A stretch of DNA of 57,453 nucleotides, from assembly GCA_016840825.1 (NCBI GenBank), contig JAEORN010000204.1, positions 1 to 57,453 on the forward strand. Direction: 5' to 3'. Below the pieces are notes generated by a model. It had not been told where the DNA came from and did not search any database. It was given only the letters and a program-made list of their open reading frames with translations. Source of the stretch: Candidatus Thorarchaeota archaeon (lineage in GTDB: Archaea > Asgardarchaeota > Thorarchaeia > Thorarchaeales > Thorarchaeaceae). Positions 25,197 to 33,351 of the stretch are shown piece after piece (within the stretch, counting starts at the first letter, position 1; every line of letters starts with the position of its first letter). A program made the position numbers and the translations under genes.

Positions 25197-25662
25197 ATGT
25201 GTGAATTTCGAGAAAGTAGAGGGAGATATCAGCTTGGAGTAGGAGAGGTCTAGTGTGGGAAAGACAATTGCTCGTGTTGATATCCCCCTCTTTTCCGCAT
25301 TTTGAGGTCGCATTTGAAAATAGAAGGTTGGTCCCTGCAACATGCTGCGTCTAAGATACTGTCATCTACATGTTGATAAGATATATTCTTGACAAAATGC
25401 GGAATTGCATGATTTGAAGGTGAACTGAGAGACTTAGGTTCGACATCTTTCATTTGTGGTACAGTTACCCAGTGTTCCACCTTTGGCACCTTCAACATTT
25501 TATTAGTGTTTTAATATATTAATATTTTTTGTTTATACTAAAATAATAGAAATAATTAAATAATAATTTATCGTGGATTGGATAGAGTGCTGCAAGAATT
25601 CATTGGTGCAAATGATTGGTTTATCTCATTAATCAAGGATCGCATCAAGAAGGTTGAATGAA
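25197..25662. other. 457-base region with a doubtful small ORF and an AT-rich promoter block
   Basis: A minus-strand frame of 82 codons (25250-25498) fills much of this stretch, but it has no recognisable domain and its composition is not clearly coding. The block 25498-25570 is extremely A/T-rich, with several TATA-like sequences on both strands. It likely carries the promoter of the plus-strand genes from 25663 and perhaps one for the doubtful ORF. Confidence 0.4.
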
Positions 25663-26787
25663 ATGTATATCCCAGAAGAAAGAGCTCTAAGACTATTGGA
25701 AGTGCAGTTTACTATCCTACCAGAAGATGAATGGTTGATTGGTTTATCTGATTTGACTTATTTTCAAGGCATAGGATTCTCAATGCCCATATCCTTCGAT
25801 TTTGAGGAAGTATTCTCAGGAGAAAAACCAATTATAATCAGCACTTCTGATGGAGTGATCCTATCTTCAGGGAATGATGAATTTGGATTAGAAAATGCCG
25901 AAGAATGCAGCAGTCAAGATTTAGGAATCCCAATTATACTGCAGGAATGTGACTTCAGAAATGGAATAGAGATTGCAGAAGAGAGTAATCCGTTCCCTGA
26001 AGATGAACTACAAAGACCGAAGCTATTAATGCATGACACCCCTCAGCTCTATGCATTTCTGCCTGGACTTTTCTATTGTTCGCAACTAGGATGTACTGTT
26101 GATGGAATACTTGTTGAGGTTTTGAATAGTGAAATTTTGGGAATGAATGTTGCTAATTTTAGAGCTGAATCTGTAAGAACCTATGATATCAAACAGGGAA
26201 TCTCAATCGATGGGAAAGGAAACATTGAGGACGTTGATTTTAACATGTCCACTACAGGTAGATTTGCAACAGGGATATCAGAAGAATTGATAGACTATTC
26301 ACAGCTCCTTGCCTTCAACTCAATGCAGCAAAGTGCATACTCAATTGAAATAGATATTGCAATCCAGATGGCAATGGTACTGGAACCAGAACAAGTTAAA
26401 CGTGCATTTGTATCTGGCCCGATCTTCACAGGACAACTAATGACATTACTTCACGATATAGAAAAGAAAGGACTCGATCCAAGAAATCGATTATATGTAC
26501 GCAATCGTGAATTTCCGAACGGAGTTATTGTTGAAGTAGAATACAGCTCGTATACTGCGATACGAAACCTATATTCAGAAGGTGGGATTCAATGCCCTTA
26601 TCATATAGGAATTGAGTCGCAAATCAGGAACCTTTCGTTTGCAAGGCTTATTGAACCGAAGATGGAAGTGGATATTGAACGAGCTGTCTTGGATGCATTT
26701 GACTTTCTCAAGTTAGAACTAGGAACTAATCCATCCAAAGATATGATGTTAGGATTGATATTCTCTGGAGGTAGAGTAATTGTCTGA
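25663..26787 (+). CDS. uncharacterised 374-residue protein
   Basis: Not recognised. A soluble, acidic protein rich in Glu, Ile and Ser, with no signal peptide, membrane helix or cysteine motif. The frame opens at a TTG at 25654, but ATG 25663 has AAGGTTGA upstream. Its last 8 bases overlap the next gene, whose ribosome-binding site GGAGGT lies inside this gene, so the two are coupled. Lower G+C than the hdr region. Confidence 0.7.
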   Translation: MYIPEERALRLLEVQFTILPEDEWLIGLSDLTYFQGIGFSMPISFDFEEVFSGEKPIIISTSDGVILSSGNDEFGLENAEECSSQDLGIPIILQECDFRNGIEIAEESNPFPEDELQRPKLLMHDTPQLYAFLPGLFYCSQLGCTVDGILVEVLNSEILGMNVANFRAESVRTYDIKQGISIDGKGNIEDVDFNMSTTGRFATGISEELIDYSQLLAFNSMQQSAYSIEIDIAIQMAMVLEPEQVKRAFVSGPIFTGQLMTLLHDIEKKGLDPRNRLYVRNREFPNGVIVEVEYSSYTAIRNLYSEGGIQCPYHIGIESQIRNLSFARLIEPKMEVDIERAVLDAFDFLKLELGTNPSKDMMLGLIFSGGRVIV

Positions 26788-27187
26788 ACGTTTTGAAGCA
26801 CTCTATGCTGAATGCGTCACCAAATGTAAAATGATGATTGACACCCAGGATAGTTCTTACATTTTCTCATTATCATCTCATCTCAAAAATCTATTCGAGA
26901 TGCTTTTAATTCGAATTGAAGAAAGAAAGGATACTCTTGAAACAGCGATAGAAGAATACACAGAAGGAGCGTGTTATGAGGTTTGCATGAGGTTCATTGA
27001 GGAATTTGGCATCTATGAAAACATTACACACCTCTCACTTCTTGCAAAGTTCATTGCGTGCGAATCATCCGTAGCATATAGCATATCTGGAGTAGTGGAT
27101 GTTTTAGATTCGCAATATAGGACCAAAAGAATAGTAGGCAGTTATATCGCAGCATTACTGTATTTGATGCAGATTCAAATTAACTAG
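26780..27187 (+). CDS. uncharacterised all-helical 135-residue protein
   Basis: A predicted all-alpha protein with Cys-containing helices (ECVTKCKMMID, CYEVCMRFIEE, FIACESS). The TTG start at 26780 is supported by a textbook GGAGGT 7 bases upstream. It overlaps the preceding gene by 8 bases and is probably its partner. Convergent with the HTH gene at 27262. No known family. Confidence 0.7.
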   Translation: MSERFEALYAECVTKCKMMIDTQDSSYIFSLSSHLKNLFEMLLIRIEERKDTLETAIEEYTEGACYEVCMRFIEEFGIYENITHLSLLAKFIACESSVAYSISGVVDVLDSQYRTKRIVGSYIAALLYLMQIQIN

Positions 27188-27261
27188 GTTCCTCAGATTT
27201 GGGGTAGAGTTTCATTCCATCTGCAGCAATGTAAGGATTACTATATTGTTTTTCAGAATAG

Positions 27262-27738
27262 TCACTCATAATGCGGAGTAACCAAAAACAGATTAATTTC
27301 ATCTGCGACCTTAGCAAGCAGTGCTATTGATGAACTATCCTCCAAGTTCATGTTTACTAGTATTTCATCAATATTCTTCGAAACTTTATTGACTTGATCT
27401 AGGTTCCTCTGTATACCTTTACGTAAAAGATCATCCAATCCCATTGCCATAACATAGACAGATTTCTTCCTTCCTCTATGTGACTGATTATTATCGGTCC
27501 GTCTAGTTATGATATCAAGTGACTCTAAACTAGAACAGACAGAAGATACAGTACTTTGCGATAGGCCAGTCATCTCAGATAATTCCTTCGCGGACAATCC
27601 ATCTGCTGAAAAAAGTCCTTGTCTATATAATATGTACAATACATTTCCTGCAGTTCTTTGTAATCCTAACCATTCAGATCCAATCTGAAGTACTTTGCTT
27701 ATTTGCGTGTTCAAGTGCTTCCTACTTTTCTTACTCAT
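27262..27738 (-). CDS. MarR/GbsR-like winged-helix regulator
   Basis: A 158-residue transcription regulator: winged helix at about residues 20-95 with recognition helix LSAKELSEMTGLSQSTVSSVCSSLE (in the ORF near residues 48-72) and a basic wing HRGRKKSVY; the C-terminal helices should dimerise. ATG 27738 overlaps the stop of the upstream kinase gene by 8 bases, so kinase and regulator are made together. It is similar to the regulator at 33352-33876 (both have a GRK(K/P) wing); the two bracket the signalling island. Confidence 0.85.
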   Translation of the reverse strand: MSKKSRKHLNTQISKVLQIGSEWLGLQRTAGNVLYILYRQGLFSADGLSAKELSEMTGLSQSTVSSVCSSLESLDIITRRTDNNQSHRGRKKSVYVMAMGLDDLLRKGIQRNLDQVNKVSKNIDEILVNMNLEDSSSIALLAKVADEINLFLVTPHYE

Positions 27739-28897
27739 ATAGAACACATCCTGCTCGAGGTAGAATAACCAACGATTCAATTCCTACCATCGGATTTTCA
27801 GCATCGCGATTTTTAACAATCAGCCTGCCCCCATATTTATTTACGATTTCTTTGGAAAAGTGAAGACCTAGGCCACCAATTCTTTGATTAGGATCAAATA
27901 TTCTGGAAATTGTGTCTTGTCTTATCCCAGGTCCATTATCTATAATAGAAATATGATATGCATTCTCAACTTCAATTACCTTGATGGTAACTTGTTTCTG
28001 CTCTTTTGAATTGTGGACAACTGAATTCTCTAATAGGTTGAAAATTAGCTGTTCTAAGAATCCATCAGCTAGAATGGTTGCATCTTTCACTTCAATCTGC
28101 TTATCAAGAATATAATCATCATTTGTTTCAGCAAGCATTTTACATGCTTCGTCAATCGCCCTGATCAAATTTCGTGCGACTAACGGAGTCCAGCGGAGTT
28201 GTTCCGACCCTCTTGCCTTAGAAATGACTGCAGCACTTCGAATAACAGCGTTCTTAATATCACTAGAAGCTTGAGTGAGTTCTATGATTTCCGTTCTAGA
28301 AAGGATATTTGATAAAAGCTCAACATTGCAAGATATGATCTGCAATTGATTGGCAATGTCATGAGCTAATAAGTCCAAGAACAATCGTGAACGTTTCATT
28401 TCCTCTTCTAGCATATGTTCAGTCCAACGTTGTTCCGTCACGTCCAACGAGTATTCTATGATCTGTACAATGTCGCCCATATCGTTAAACACAGGATAGG
28501 CATGGACTTCGAGGTATTGTTCCTCTCCTTCATTATTGAAATGGATATGCTCAACAACAACAGGTTTCTTTCTCTTTACAACCTCAATTAAAGGACATTG
28601 ATGTCCTTTACCATTGCAGGGGAAATTTACATTATGGCTATATTCAAAGCATTTCAAACCGAGAGACGAATCAATACCAGAAGCTGCATTTGCGAGCAAA
28701 ATCGAGTAATCATTCACATCTATAACAAAAAAGGGGTGAGTCAAGGATTCTAGTACTCTATGAAGAAATTCGTTGGAAAATTGTGGATCACTTTTTTTTC
28801 TAGTGCCAGCATGCCTATCATATGAATGAATCGAAGATGAATCATGTGGCGCATATGTTGAATTTGATTCACCGTATGTTTTTTTCTCTTCACCCAC
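27731..28897 (-). CDS. PAS-domain sensor histidine kinase
   Basis: A 388-residue soluble kinase. After a low-complexity N-terminus, a PAS domain begins at about residue 45 (VLESLTHPFFVIDVNDYSI) and carries a Cys/His segment (KCFEYSHN...PCNGKGHQCPL) that could bind metal or a cofactor. Then follow the H-box LDLLAHDIANQLQII, N-box NLLENSVVHN, G1 DNGPGI and G2 GGLGLHFSKEI. The frame opens at ATG 28912, but the GTG at 28897 has GGAGGTG 6 bases upstream. Together with the coupled HTH regulator and the upstream Roadblock genes it forms the signalling end of this operon. No receiver domain is adjacent. Confidence 0.88.
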   Translation of the reverse strand: MGEEKKTYGESNSTYAPHDSSSIHSYDRHAGTRKKSDPQFSNEFLHRVLESLTHPFFVIDVNDYSILLANAASGIDSSLGLKCFEYSHNVNFPCNGKGHQCPLIEVVKRKKPVVVEHIHFNNEGEEQYLEVHAYPVFNDMGDIVQIIEYSLDVTEQRWTEHMLEEEMKRSRLFLDLLAHDIANQLQIISCNVELLSNILSRTEIIELTQASSDIKNAVIRSAAVISKARGSEQLRWTPLVARNLIRAIDEACKMLAETNDDYILDKQIEVKDATILADGFLEQLIFNLLENSVVHNSKEQKQVTIKVIEVENAYHISIIDNGPGIRQDTISRIFDPNQRIGGLGLHFSKEIVNKYGGRLIVKNRDAENPMVGIESLVILPRAGCVLYE

Positions 28898-28948
28898 CAA
28901 TCGCACCTCCATTGAATTAGATAGGAGTACTACGCAGAAACGAACATC

Positions 28949-29365
28949 TCAGAGCTTGTCCTCGAGTACGCTTCTTACTTGATCAGCTGTTTTTTCTAGA
29001 GATTGCCAGACACGCTTATCTTCCACTCTTCTAAAGAAAAGAAAGCTACCGTCATCCAACTCTGTACCAATTCTAAACCATTTATCCTGAACTCTGAATT
29101 CATGAACAGCTATCGAAACTCCTGAGCCTTTGATTGTCGTTATTCGAGGATGATCGTAGCCAAGATTTTCATTTACTCTTCTAGAAGTGTCAGAGAGGAG
29201 GGATATCATGGCAGCAAGTCTATCGCTATACGAACCATTCTTCGTTGTCCCTGCAATGATAAGACCTCTTTCATTTGTTACCACACAGCTTTTGAATGGC
29301 CGCCCTATCTCCTGACCAAGGTTTTGCATTATTATCTCCAAACGTTCTGTCTTTCCTAATCTCAT
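28949..29365 (-). CDS. Roadblock/LC7-domain protein
   Basis: A 138-residue Roadblock/LC7 fold protein: RLEIIMQNLGQEI helix, strand SCVVTNERGLIIAG, helix YSDRLAAMISLLSDTSRR, and the strand pair that follows. ATG 29365 is used (GGTGG upstream), not the upstream in-frame codons that lie inside the preceding gene. Roadblock proteins form dimers that act as GTPase regulators or platforms (MglB, Ragulator). Its neighbours are another Roadblock and a small GTPase. Confidence 0.82.
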   Translation of the reverse strand: MRLGKTERLEIIMQNLGQEIGRPFKSCVVTNERGLIIAGTTKNGSYSDRLAAMISLLSDTSRRVNENLGYDHPRITTIKGSGVSIAVHEFRVQDKWFRIGTELDDGSFLFFRRVEDKRVWQSLEKTADQVRSVLEDKL

Positions 29366-29375
29366 TATTTCCACC

Positions 29376-29834
29376 CTAAGTGACTGTTTCTTCGTGTAGC
29401 TTAACATCCCAAAGATTGACAATCTCTATTATATCTCGACATAAGTTTTCAATCTCAAATGTAACCAGACCTAACTGAAGTTCACTTGGAAAAATACAGG
29501 CCAACATGACATTTTCTGCAATATGCTTTAACAGTATTGAGAAACTTACGCATCCAGCCTCTTCAGCTTCAACCATTACCTGTCGAAAATTCTTTGTAGC
29601 ATCAACAAGACGGATAAAATCTTCAGAGATTGTAATGAGACCTGCTGACATGCTACTAACGACCATTTCAATATTCTGTGGCATTTGCTCATAGAAAAGC
29701 CGATGAGCCAGGATATAACCATCCACTGTGAATATTGTTAGTCCCCATACTGGCACTCTTGATTCAAAATCTGCTAAAAGAGATCGTATTTTTTGTACAG
29801 GCGGTACTACAACACCTTCTTCTTGTATCATCAT
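29376..29834 (-). CDS. Roadblock/LC7-like protein
   Basis: A 152-residue protein with the Roadblock pattern: helix IRSLLADFESRV, strand GLTIFTVDGYILAH, helix NIEMVVSSMSAGLITISEDF, then strands FRQVMVEAEEAGCVSFSILL. The match is weaker than for its neighbours. ATG 29834 follows AAGGAG by 5 bases; a GTG 6 bases upstream is also in frame. It sits 9 bases downstream of the GTPase gene, so it is the most likely direct partner of that GTPase. Confidence 0.72.
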   Translation of the reverse strand: MMIQEEGVVVPPVQKIRSLLADFESRVPVWGLTIFTVDGYILAHRLFYEQMPQNIEMVVSSMSAGLITISEDFIRLVDATKNFRQVMVEAEEAGCVSFSILLKHIAENVMLACIFPSELQLGLVTFEIENLCRDIIEIVNLWDVKLHEETVT

Positions 29835-29843
29835 TTTCACTCC

Positions 29844-30515
29844 TTATACACTCTGGTAAGGTGCTGAAGATTCAGTAGTTTCCTCACTCACCTCACTAGC
29901 TAGTAATCTAGTCTCAATTATTCTTAGAAGGAGAATCAAGGCATCTTTACACGATTCGCTTTGTCGTGCAGACATTCCTACAGCTTGCTCAACCCCGAGC
30001 CAAGCTGCGACTTGAAGTGGATGAACGCAATCTTCACGATCTTGCTTATTGGCTATAGAAACAATTGGTATCTCACCAAATGCTGCTATGGTTTCTGTCA
30101 AAATAGCACATGCATCCCCAATCATCGCAGGATCTGAAGAATCTACAACTAGAAGAACGCCATCGGAATTACTTCTCATCGTGTCCCTGACAAATTTGAA
30201 ATGAAGTTGTCCAGGAACTCCTCTGAGTTCAATCTCCTTTGTCATCCAACCTTCATATTCTTGAGTTTCTTTCTCAAATTCCTTTTTGGGGATAATCAAA
30301 CCCATGTTATCTATTGACTTTCTAGCCCATATCACTCGTCCCAAATCAAATCCTGTTGTCGTAGAACTTCTTTCGCCTCGATAATCATCTTTCATCTCAC
30401 GTTCAACAGACATTGCGTTGGGATCCAAAGTATGTATCATTGTGGTCTTCCCAGCCTGGAAAGGACCTGTTACATAGACTTTGTAATCGTATGATTTTAG
30501 TTTGCGAATATCCAT
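29844..30515 (-). CDS. small GTPase of the COG2229/MglA-like group
   Basis: A 223-residue Ras-like GTPase. G1 is GPFQAGKTT (residues 17-25), G4 NKQD and G5 SAR. The G3 region reads RGVPGQ, where the usual Asp is absent. ATG 30515 has GGTGAT 6 bases upstream; the frame is open 13 codons further. These GTPases occur with Roadblock proteins across archaea and bacteria and act as switches; MglA/MglB is the best-known pair. It lies between Roadblock genes in one operon that also has a sensor kinase and HTH regulator. The altered G3 suggests slow or unusual hydrolysis (inference). Confidence 0.88.
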   Translation of the reverse strand: MDIRKLKSYDYKVYVTGPFQAGKTTMIHTLDPNAMSVEREMKDDYRGERSSTTTGFDLGRVIWARKSIDNMGLIIPKKEFEKETQEYEGWMTKEIELRGVPGQLHFKFVRDTMRSNSDGVLLVVDSSDPAMIGDACAILTETIAAFGEIPIVSIANKQDREDCVHPLQVAAWLGVEQAVGMSARQSESCKDALILLLRIIETRLLASEVSEETTESSAPYQSV

Positions 30516-30575
30516 TCTGATATCACCTTGTTTCTCCTTCAAGTTCATACACACGTGTTGCAGAAGAGAATCTGA

Positions 30576-30938
30576 TTATAGATTCTCCTCAACACTTCCT
30601 ACTGCTTTATCCATCTCAAAATCAATGAGTCCGATCTTTGCGTCTCGTGGAGCTGTCGCGATCAGTGCAGCGTTTGAGAGTTTTCGAACAATGATAGTCT
30701 TGTTCTCGCCCTCAATCACGATATTCTTAGGATTACCAGATTCCAATGCCGATCCGACTCTGCCACCAATAGATACTAGTGCAGCAGCCATCGCGGAAAC
30801 AGCTTTGTCATCTACACCCTTGTGAAGAGCAGCTACCATTAGCTGACCTCTATCACTGACCAGCGCACAACCATCGACCTCACTATCAGCCTCTAGTTGC
30901 TTCAAGATTTCTTCCAATTTCTTTATTTTTGCACTCAT
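30576..30938 (-). CDS. Roadblock/LC7-domain protein (MglB-like)
   Basis: A 120-residue canonical Roadblock domain: LEEILKQLEADSEVDGCALV, SDRGQLMVAAL, AVSAMAAALVSIGGRVG, NIVIEGENKTIIVRKL, ALIATAPRDAKIGLI. This is the best Roadblock match of the three in this island. The ATG follows GGAG in the stop region of the Cys-microprotein gene, so the two are co-translated; the GTPase gene follows 60 bases downstream. Confidence 0.9.
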   Translation of the reverse strand: MSAKIKKLEEILKQLEADSEVDGCALVSDRGQLMVAALHKGVDDKAVSAMAAALVSIGGRVGSALESGNPKNIVIEGENKTIIVRKLSNAALIATAPRDAKIGLIDFEMDKAVGSVEENL

Positions 30939-30950
30939 TTTACTTATCTC

Positions 30951-31073
30951 CTATTTTTCATAGAACTCACAGGTGTCCTTTTCCCGCGCAGACACGTAGA
31001 TTTTTTTCTTCTCACACCAAACCTGCCCTGCAGCATTGGTCTCACCAGCGTATTTGCAATCAGATGTCACCAT
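30951..31073 (-). CDS. 40-residue Cys microprotein, copy 1
   Basis: A tiny ORF with three Cys: MVTSDCKYAGETNAAGQVW, then CEKKKIYVS and DTCEFYEK. GGGGTGA lies 6 bases before the ATG. It is a clear paralogue of the 39-residue ORF at 31773-31892 (shared DC-YAGETNA-GQ-WCEKKKIYVS-EK-TC), which makes translation very likely. Its stop overlaps the ribosome-binding site of the Roadblock gene. Three invariant Cys and conserved acidic residues could bind a metal or form a disulfide. No family known to me. Confidence 0.8.
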   Translation of the reverse strand: MVTSDCKYAGETNAAGQVWCEKKKIYVSAREKDTCEFYEK

Positions 31074-31092
31074 TGAATTCACCCCGGCGAAA

Positions 31093-31560
31093 TTACTCCA
31101 ATGCAACGGTAAAGACACTAGCATTAACTTCAGGTGTATATTGACAGCTTGTCACAGTGCAGTTCTTGCCAGTCTTTTCATTGACAGTAGCATAGAGAAT
31201 AGCCATCATTGGGCAGGGAGGAATCATGTTTGCATCGCCTTTCCGAATGATCGTTGTTGCCGGTGCGAAAATGCACTCACCAATATCTACTTTCAATTCA
31301 TCATCGGTCGCGCTTATGATCTCACACCGCTGAACAGCTCCAGATTTCTTGATTTCAGTTGCAAAGGATTGAGCGATGGATGCGACATCACTACCTTGAA
31401 TGTTCAATCCAAGGGATGAAAGCATTCCTTTCGCGTCACCCTGAAAGGCATTTGCCATTTGGGTCCAAATCAGAGGAATATCTAATCCCATGTTCACCAT
31501 GGCTTCTGCGACTGCAACCATCACAGCATTACTGGTATCCAGAAGTCCTTTGTATTCCAT
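31093..31560 (-). CDS. uncharacterised Cys-containing sensor-like protein (V4R/MetOD-like?)
   Basis: A 155-residue protein: helical N-terminal half (NAVMVAVAEAMVNMG, IAQSFATEIKKSGAVQ), then a beta-rich half with four Cys (ECIFAP, PPCPMMAILY, NCTVTSCQYTPE). The layout recalls V4R or methanogen-output domains, small ligand-binding folds with conserved Cys, but the match is by eye only. The ATG has GGAG 9 bases upstream, and a TATA box lies near 31631-31640, so it heads the operon running through the microprotein, Roadblock and GTPase genes. Confidence 0.65.
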   Translation of the reverse strand: MEYKGLLDTSNAVMVAVAEAMVNMGLDIPLIWTQMANAFQGDAKGMLSSLGLNIQGSDVASIAQSFATEIKKSGAVQRCEIISATDDELKVDIGECIFAPATTIIRKGDANMIPPCPMMAILYATVNEKTGKNCTVTSCQYTPEVNASVFTVALE

Positions 31561-31624
31561 TTATTATAACTCCTGAGTCGTTAAGTCCTAGGTTCAGGAT
31601 GATACAACTCAACAATTATTGTAT

Positions 31625-31645
31625 TAATTTCATATATATAATTAT
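31625..31645 (-). promoter_or_regulatory. candidate promoter of the GTPase/Roadblock operon
   Basis: On the minus strand AATTATATATATGAAATT gives a strong TATA box (31631-31640). Transcription would start near 31605-31610, about 45 bases before the first ATG. Confidence 0.5.
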
Positions 31646-31669
31646 TTTAGATATATCCAAAATAATTGG

Positions 31670-31745
31670 TATTATAAAAAGAAGTGCAAAAAGGAAGAAA
31701 AAGAGGAAATATGTGAAGCTGGATCTTCAACGAGGTGAAGATCCA
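31670..31745 (-). terminator. hairpin and T-rich terminator after microprotein copy 2
   Basis: On the minus strand GGATCTTC (31745-31738 region) pairs with GAAGATCC (31729-31722 region) around an 8-base loop, and long T-rich runs follow (CTCTTTTTCTTCCTTTTTG). It separates microprotein copy 2 from the next operon. Confidence 0.6.
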
Positions 31746-31772
31746 ACATTCAAAATTTGTGTAGTAGGTCAA

Positions 31773-31892
31773 TTATCCCTTTGTATAGTCAGAACAAGTA
31801 TTCTTTTCAGTCCCTGAAACATAGATCTTCTTCTTTTCACACCATATTTGACCTACAGCGTTCGTTTCGCCAGCATATATACAATCGGACAT
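31773..31892 (-). CDS. 39-residue Cys microprotein, copy 2
   Basis: A 39-residue ORF: MSDCIYAGETNAVGQIW, CEKKKIYVS and NTCSDYTKG, paralogous to copy 1. AAGGAG lies 7 bases before the ATG, two TATA-like boxes (31914-31921 and 31948-31958) lie upstream, and a strong terminator follows, so it forms its own transcription unit. The Cys positions C4, C18 and C33 are conserved between copies, while codons differ at many third positions, the pattern of a protein under selection. Confidence 0.8.
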   Translation of the reverse strand: MSDCIYAGETNAVGQIWCEKKKIYVSGTEKNTCSDYTKG

Positions 31893-32023
31893 TTTTATTC
31901 TCCTTGGAGATTTTTATTATATACTCCAAATTTCTATTGTTTTTGATATAATAAAAAGAAATTGTGGCATTGCTCTATTGCTGTGCACTATTGCATTGCA
32001 TTATTTCTCATCTGTTCGTTTGA

Positions 32024-33283
32024 CTAATGAACGAAGCTGCAGACTAATAGATGATCTCCAGAAATTTCAAGAGGAGCTACAGATAATTCAACTACTTTCA
32101 TCTTCATACCCTTTGGAAGAAACTCGATAGTGATTATGCCTCCAGATTCTGCTTTCTTCTTCAGTTCCTTTAAGCTCTTTTTGGATAGAAAATCATCCAT
32201 TGGTAATCCATGTGCCATTGATGGTTCACACCCTGAGAGTTTGCAGAATTTCTGATTTCCAAAGATTACTTTATCATCTTGAATCACGAATTGAACTAGC
32301 TCTGACGCATCTGTAACAGATCTTAGTAGCGTCACCTCTCTCTGCAGATTTTCTTCCATTACTTTTCTTTCCGTTATATCCAGATTGTATTCTATCATCT
32401 GAACTACATTACCATTATCATCAAAAATCGGATGCGCATGTATCTCCAGATGCCTAGTACGTCCACTCACAGTATGATGAGTATGTTCTACAATGACTGG
32501 TTTTCCACTTGCTTTTAACTCTAATAATGGACAGGGATGGATTTCTCCGGAGCAAGGTTTAGAGGATTTATGCGTCAGTAAATGACAGGTTGAATCTGAG
32601 GACAATGCACCTAAACGGGCAGCTTTGTTTGCCATCAATATTGAATAGTTATTTGCGTCAATCACGTAAAAGGGGTGAGAAACTGATTCCATCACAAGGT
32701 TAAGGAATTCACTCTGTTTCTTCAGCTTATCTTCTGTTTCTTTTCGAGATGTTATATCTTCAGTAATTATCGTTACGCCAGCATCACCATCATCGAAAGT
32801 CGTTGGAATGAATTTTATATGCAAATATCTCTGTCCACTGCTGCGCTGAATTGTAGTTTCATAGGAGATATGTTTCCCCTCAATAGCATCTCGAATCGAA
32901 GAAACTGCTATTTCATCAAAAAGAAAGTCAATATTGCTTTTTGTTATATTCATCCCAATTATATTGTCGGTCTTAGCTTCAGCAAGATCAGAAAAGGTTT
33001 CGTTCACCCGAATTACACATAATTGTGAGTTCAGCATCATCACACCTTCACGTGATAGATCTAAGACTGCTTCTACTGGAAGACGGGGAGAGAGAAAGTA
33101 CATCTTTGCTGCTCCGACATTCTTCATTTCGACTTGTCCCGAAATAAGTAAAACATCAAGATATCTTGCAGTACTATTACGATTTAGGTTAATTTGAGTG
33201 GCTATCTCAGTGATAGTTAATCCCCGAGGATTATCCTTCAATGCTTCTTTAATCGACCCAAGAATCCGCTTGAACTGCCCCAA
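32024..33283 (-). CDS. HTH-PAS one-component regulator
   Basis: A 419-residue protein. N-terminal winged helix (residues about 10-65, LTITEIATQINLNRNSTARY), then PAS1 (about 75-185), PAS2 (about 200-315, with Cys/His segment TCHLLTHKSSKPC plus HPCPL) and PAS3 (about 325-415). No kinase domain. It should bind DNA in response to a PAS-sensed signal such as redox state or a ligand. The start is TTG 33283, with GGAGATT 8 bases upstream. The PAS2 Cys/His motif is the same as in the nearby kinase and in the large hybrid kinase. Confidence 0.85.
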   Translation of the reverse strand: MGQFKRILGSIKEALKDNPRGLTITEIATQINLNRNSTARYLDVLLISGQVEMKNVGAAKMYFLSPRLPVEAVLDLSREGVMMLNSQLCVIRVNETFSDLAEAKTDNIIGMNITKSNIDFLFDEIAVSSIRDAIEGKHISYETTIQRSSGQRYLHIKFIPTTFDDGDAGVTIITEDITSRKETEDKLKKQSEFLNLVMESVSHPFYVIDANNYSILMANKAARLGALSSDSTCHLLTHKSSKPCSGEIHPCPLLELKASGKPVIVEHTHHTVSGRTRHLEIHAHPIFDDNGNVVQMIEYNLDITERKVMEENLQREVTLLRSVTDASELVQFVIQDDKVIFGNQKFCKLSGCEPSMAHGLPMDDFLSKKSLKELKKKAESGGIITIEFLPKGMKMKVVELSVAPLEISGDHLLVCSFVH

Positions 33284-33351
33284 GATGTTTCAATCTCCAA
33301 TACCAAAGATCAATGAGAGATAGATTTCCTAACTCATTCGAGGGAAATCAT

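Noticed and set aside
25250..25498. An 82-codon minus-strand ORF in the gap before 25663
   Set aside because: No domain, no convincing ribosome-binding site; listed only within the intergenic region. Conservation would be needed to call it.
25498..25570. Very AT-rich block considered as a replication origin
   Set aside because: No origin-recognition-box repeats and no orc1/cdc6 gene nearby; it is better explained as promoter DNA.
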